Part shown: positions 60,801-64,000 of the stretch, piece by piece
How positions within the stretch are numbered: position 1 is the first letter of the stretch
Layout of the letters: each line of letters opens with the position of its first letter
Origin: Vitis vinifera
Taxonomy: Eukaryota > Streptophyta > Magnoliopsida > Vitales > Vitaceae
DNA: 64,000 nt
Reading direction: 5' to 3'
NCBI RefSeq assembly: GCF_030704535.1
Contig: NC_081822.1
Location: forward strand, 816,001-880,000
Notes under the pieces: model-generated
What the model saw: only the letters and a program-made list of their open reading frames with translations
What the model was told of the DNA's origin: nothing
The model's database searches: none
Made by a program: the position numbers and the translations under genes

Positions 60801-62185
60801 TAAACTTAATAATTCAATATTAAAATGATTATTTGTCTCCATTTTAATATTTGGTAATAATAGGAATGATGGTGATAATAAAATAAATTGATGATAATAT
60901 CATTACACATGGTTTAAAATAGATTTTTATTTATATTTTAAAAAATAAATTATGAGATTTTTTTATTACTAAATAATAAGACTAAAAAAATAGTTTTATT
61001 GTAGGATAAAAAGACATCAAGCTTGATGAATGAAATACAAGGATAAATAGTAATTTTAGATTATTTTATATTATCTTATGAGATAAATGAATCATAATAC
61101 CACCTATTTTAAATGGATTAAAATTTAATTTATAAGTAGGATTTGATTTATACTTAAATAAATTTTTATTCAATTCATATTTATCATAAATGAGGAAGGG
61201 AAAAAAATGAGATTTATATTCTCACTTCTTATTTCCACGTACTAAACAACCCTTAATAATCTTTAAATTAAAATTTATAAATACTTTCAAAATATAGTAG
61301 TTATCGGTTTCAATTTTTTATTTTAGAAAAATATTCACACCATTATTCATTGTTTTTATATATAACTTTGAACTTGGATGATAGATTTTTTAATTTTAGC
61401 ATTATTTTTTTACTTAACAAATTATTTAGTATTTATCGACTTTTTTCATAAATTTATGGGGTAAAGTGTTACATTTTAACAAATTTGAATGACAAAATAT
61501 GGAGTTTTGAATGTGAGGGACAAATGGTAAAATACGATCGACGTAAATAATTTTAAAATTCATTATTCAAATCTCAAATTAAACATTGATATATGTTTAA
61601 ATTATTTAATCAAGAAAAAAGCAATCAATTTATTTTAAAAATATATAAAAATACTTTATAATATTAAATCTAAATTTTATTTTTATCTTTTTAATATTAT
61701 TTTATTTAGAATCCAATCCCATCCAACACAATCCAAATCTACTATATGACAGAAAAACTTTTTTCATTTACAATCTGAAAAGTCATTTTCATAGACAATA
61801 ACAACATTAATTTCCTAATTAAGACTAGCGATAGATATTAGAGACACATGAATCATGATAGAGGAATTCAAAGCTAATACTTTTTCATAAGTTTAGCCAA
61901 ACCCACAGTTCTCCTAACATCCTTTAAAGGAAAAGACAATATCCGTACACGCAATTTTTCTAGAACTATTGTTTTACCAATTTGCCCTTTTAATTAAATT
62001 TCCATTCTAGAGCATTCATAGTGTGAAATTGTGAATGAATAGTGAATGAGTCAGAATCGCTGACGAGCGACGAACTATATCTTGGACTGATCCGACAGGG
62101 TAACCGAAAGCAGGGGCAGTAACGTAAATACGAATGAAGATCAAATATTTGATTTTGATTGCCATCGAGAACGGTGAAGCGGAAG
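54829..62185. other. 7.3-kb gene-free region
   Basis: Mostly AT-rich DNA of decayed repeats with long T runs (for example at about 55918). More balanced islands at 56.22-56.60, 57.89-58.56 and 59.95-60.36 kb hold short ORFs without any family hallmark. A foldback element candidate is at 60.7-61.26 kb. The last 150-200 bp should be the NPC1 promoter. Confidence 0.5.
60697..61258. mobile_element. Foldback MITE candidate
   Basis: Left end TTAAGGGAGTAGTTGGTACA then TAAAAATTGGAAATGAAAAT; right end on the minus strand TTAAGGGTTGTTTAGTACGT then GGAAATAAGAAGTGAGAAT. The interior contains ATTCAATATTAAAATGATTA. The GGG.nTGTTTGGTAC-like ends fit PIF/Harbinger or hAT MITEs; the target duplication is ambiguous. 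Confidence 0.5.
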
Positions 62186-62213
62186 ACTTTAGAGTTGTCC
62201 AGGACTGGCCAAG

Positions 62214-62220
62214 TATAAAT
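62214..62220 (+). promoter_or_regulatory. TATA box of the NPC1-type gene
   Basis: TATAAAT about 110 bp before the start codon, followed by a pyrimidine-rich leader with repeated CTCTC words (62229-62300), a common plant core-promoter layout. Confidence 0.55.
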
Positions 62221-62325
62221 TCGGTTTCTTTACTCCCTCGCTCTACTCTCTACAACGGCTACGCTCTCTCGCTCTGGCTCTCGGTCTCGCTCTCCGGTTC
62301 TGCATCGTGAGAGTCTGAGTTGAAA

Positions 62326-64000
62326 ATGGCGATTCGTTTAGGGTTTCGCGTGCGGATTTCGCTGTTCCAGGCAAGGATTTGTTTCTTCTCTAGTTCGATC
62401 TCAAGTTTAACTACGTTGAGAAGTGAATTTGCGGTGAATCTTGGTGCTGGTTTTTGTGAGTTTATTTGAGGAATAGGAGGCATTGCAAGTGTCGAAGTTA
62501 CAGTCGATCTCTCGTCTAATTTTATTGAGGAAGTGAATTTGCGATGAATCTTGGTGATACGATCTTGTTTTTTTAGTTTGTCAGAATTCAGGAAGGATAC
62601 TTAGCAACTTTCTTTCTGTTTTTTTTTTTATTTAAAAAAACTTAGTTTGTTTCTTTGAAAGTTTTGGAGGATTTTCGGATGATTTTGGTTTTGAATTTCA
62701 ACAGGAGAGAAGATGAAAAAGAAAGAAAAAGACAGTTGAATCGGTTTTAGCAAAATTCTTCCTTGAAAATTGAAGTTACGATTCTTAAGTATTTATTTTT
62801 TTGAAGTTATGATTCTTGGTAGGTGTTCAGGTTCTTGTGTTTTTAATTTTTCAATCTTGGTCGTAGTTTTTTTTTTCTTTTTTTTTTCTGAGTTATTCAG
62901 GTGTAGGGAATCAGAAGCTTTGCGGGGAACTTTTTTTTTTTCCCCTTTCTTTTTTAATTTGTTTCTTGAAGTTAGGAGCATTGGTAGTTGATTTTGGTTT
63001 TGAATTTCAGTAGCGTCAGAGAAGAAGAAAGAAGAGAGTTGAATTTATCTTTCTTGTATTTGCTTTATTTTCGAAGTGACAAATATTGGTCGATGAGCGG
63101 AGAGAAAATCAAAGAAAGAGGATTGACCGGAGTCTTTCTTGCATTTTCTTTATTTTTTGAAGTTATGGTTCTTGGTTTCTTAATTATTGAAGTTTCATTA
63201 TCACTTTTCTTCTTTAAATCTAGATGCATGGAAAGGAAAAGGAAAGAAAGAAAAGAATTACTTTAGCAAATGGGGAGATAAAATAAAAGGAAAGAAAAGC
63301 AAAAAAGGTGGAATGTATTATTTTTAATTCTCCAGAATAAAAAATTACAAAAAATGATTTTCGATTTTATTTTCCTCAGATTTATGAGTGGCTGCAGAGA
63401 GTCATAGATTACATTATCTTGGTTGAATTTTGGTATAATCTATCATTTGAAATCAGAAAGAAGGGTATTCTTCTAATTTGGAAAGAGGATGCATCGCTTT
63501 CTACTGAATTTGCATTTTTCTGTGCAGGTATTGTTTCTTGTATTTATAATAAGTGCAGAGAGGTCTGACACCCGATTTCTTTTGACATCCAATGCCTCAG
63601 CTGGGTAAGGCTCTTTCTTACTTGGAATTGGAAGTTACATGAAACATTTTCCTTTTCTAAAAATGAAATATTCTTTGTTTGAACTTATCAGAATTAGGTT
63701 TATAGAGACACCTTATGCTCTCCCATGCCCTTAATTGTATTATTTTTGACAAATTTAAAACAAATTGCTTTGTTGTCATCTATCTCAATGATTCAATATG
63801 ATTGGAAAGAGGTATCCCCTTTCCCCGTCTTCTTGACTCATGTTGTTGCATAATGATTTTTATCACATATTTGCTATATATGATCAAGAAGTTGAACCTT
63901 TTCAATTGTTTTTACATAATTGAGGAATGAATCTAATTCTTCCTGTTGTTTAGGGAAAGACATTCTGAAGAATATTGTGCAATGTATGATATTTGTGGGA
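62326..64000 (+). CDS. NPC1-type sterol transporter, 5' part only
   Basis: Three exons are visible: 62326-62370 (MAIRLGFRVRISLFQ), 63528-63604 (VLFLVFIISAERSDTRFLLT then SNASAG) and 63954 onward (ERHSEEYCAMYDICG), running off the window. The first two exons give a signal peptide ending around residue 25; the RHSEEYCAMYDICG block begins the cysteine-rich N-terminal sterol-binding domain of Niemann-Pick C1 proteins. NPC1 is a multi-spanning vacuolar/late-endosomal protein of about 1,270 residues that moves sterols out of the lumen. Intron 1 begins CAG|GCAAGG, a GC-AG intron; no GT donor nearby keeps frame. Intron 1 (62371-63527) holds degenerate internal repeats. Arabidopsis homologues, from memory, are At1g42470 and At4g38350. 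Confidence 0.88.
62680..63180 (+). repeat. Degenerate internal repeats in NPC1 intron 1
   Basis: GATTTTGGTTTTGAATTTCA followed by an AGA-rich stretch and AGTTGAAT occurs at about 62682 and 62990; TTTTTTGAAGTTATG.TTCTTGG occurs at about 62800 and 63156. Another pair, GAAGTGAATTTGCG.TGAATC, lies at about 62420 and 62530. The intron has grown by local duplication. Confidence 0.7.

Overview
The window is 64 kb of AT-rich nuclear DNA from a flowering plant. Coding genes are split by GT-AG introns (two are GC-AG), intergenic DNA is full of poly-A/T tracts, TA microsatellites and small foldback transposons, and every recognisable protein is of plant type. Gene content and style suggest a woody eudicot such as grapevine (Vitis); that species call is inference.

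Layout. 1-5.5 kb: an intact organelle-type PPR gene, four degenerate ~270-bp tandem repeats behind it, then a decayed copy of its own 3' end. 5.8-7.4 kb (minus): a five-exon TANGO2/NRDE-family gene. 9.7-15.0 kb (plus): a nine-exon bromodomain gene of the plant BRD1/2/13 SWI/SNF-subunit type. 15.9-17.6 kb (minus): a single-exon family-92 glycosyltransferase. 17.6-24.8 kb: no gene, several MITE-like elements and direct repeats. 24.8-26.7 kb: a six-exon receptor-like cytoplasmic kinase close to PBL21/PBL22. 26.7-40 kb: no intact gene, but a one-exon fragment of a 20S proteasome alpha-6 (PAA) gene at 27.95 kb and, at 34.9-39 kb, a complex satellite-like block (palindromic ~180-270-bp repeats, then 21-bp minisatellite arrays). 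40-54.2 kb: a tandem segmental duplication carrying two PBL31-like kinase genes, both apparently intact. 54.3-54.8 kb: a Mutator-like MITE with a perfect 9-bp target duplication. 55-62 kb: gene-free AT-rich DNA. 62.2-64 kb: the first exons of an NPC1-type sterol transporter running off the window.

The order bromodomain gene - PBL21/22-like kinase - PBL31-like kinase matches what I recall of Arabidopsis At1g76380-At1g76370-At1g76360 (and At1g20670/At1g20650), so this is probably a conserved syntenic block with a local duplication of the last gene. The genes do not form one pathway: they cover organelle RNA metabolism (PPR), chromatin remodelling (bromodomain), immune/receptor signalling (three RLCK-VII kinases), cell-wall glycosylation (GT92) and sterol transport (NPC1).

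I did not find a convincing new molecular system. The most unusual material is the 34.9-39 kb repeat block, the regulatory asymmetry between the two duplicated kinase genes, and the captured proteasome exon. Exon boundaries were read by eye from reading-frame continuity, splice consensus and family knowledge; no alignment or search was run.
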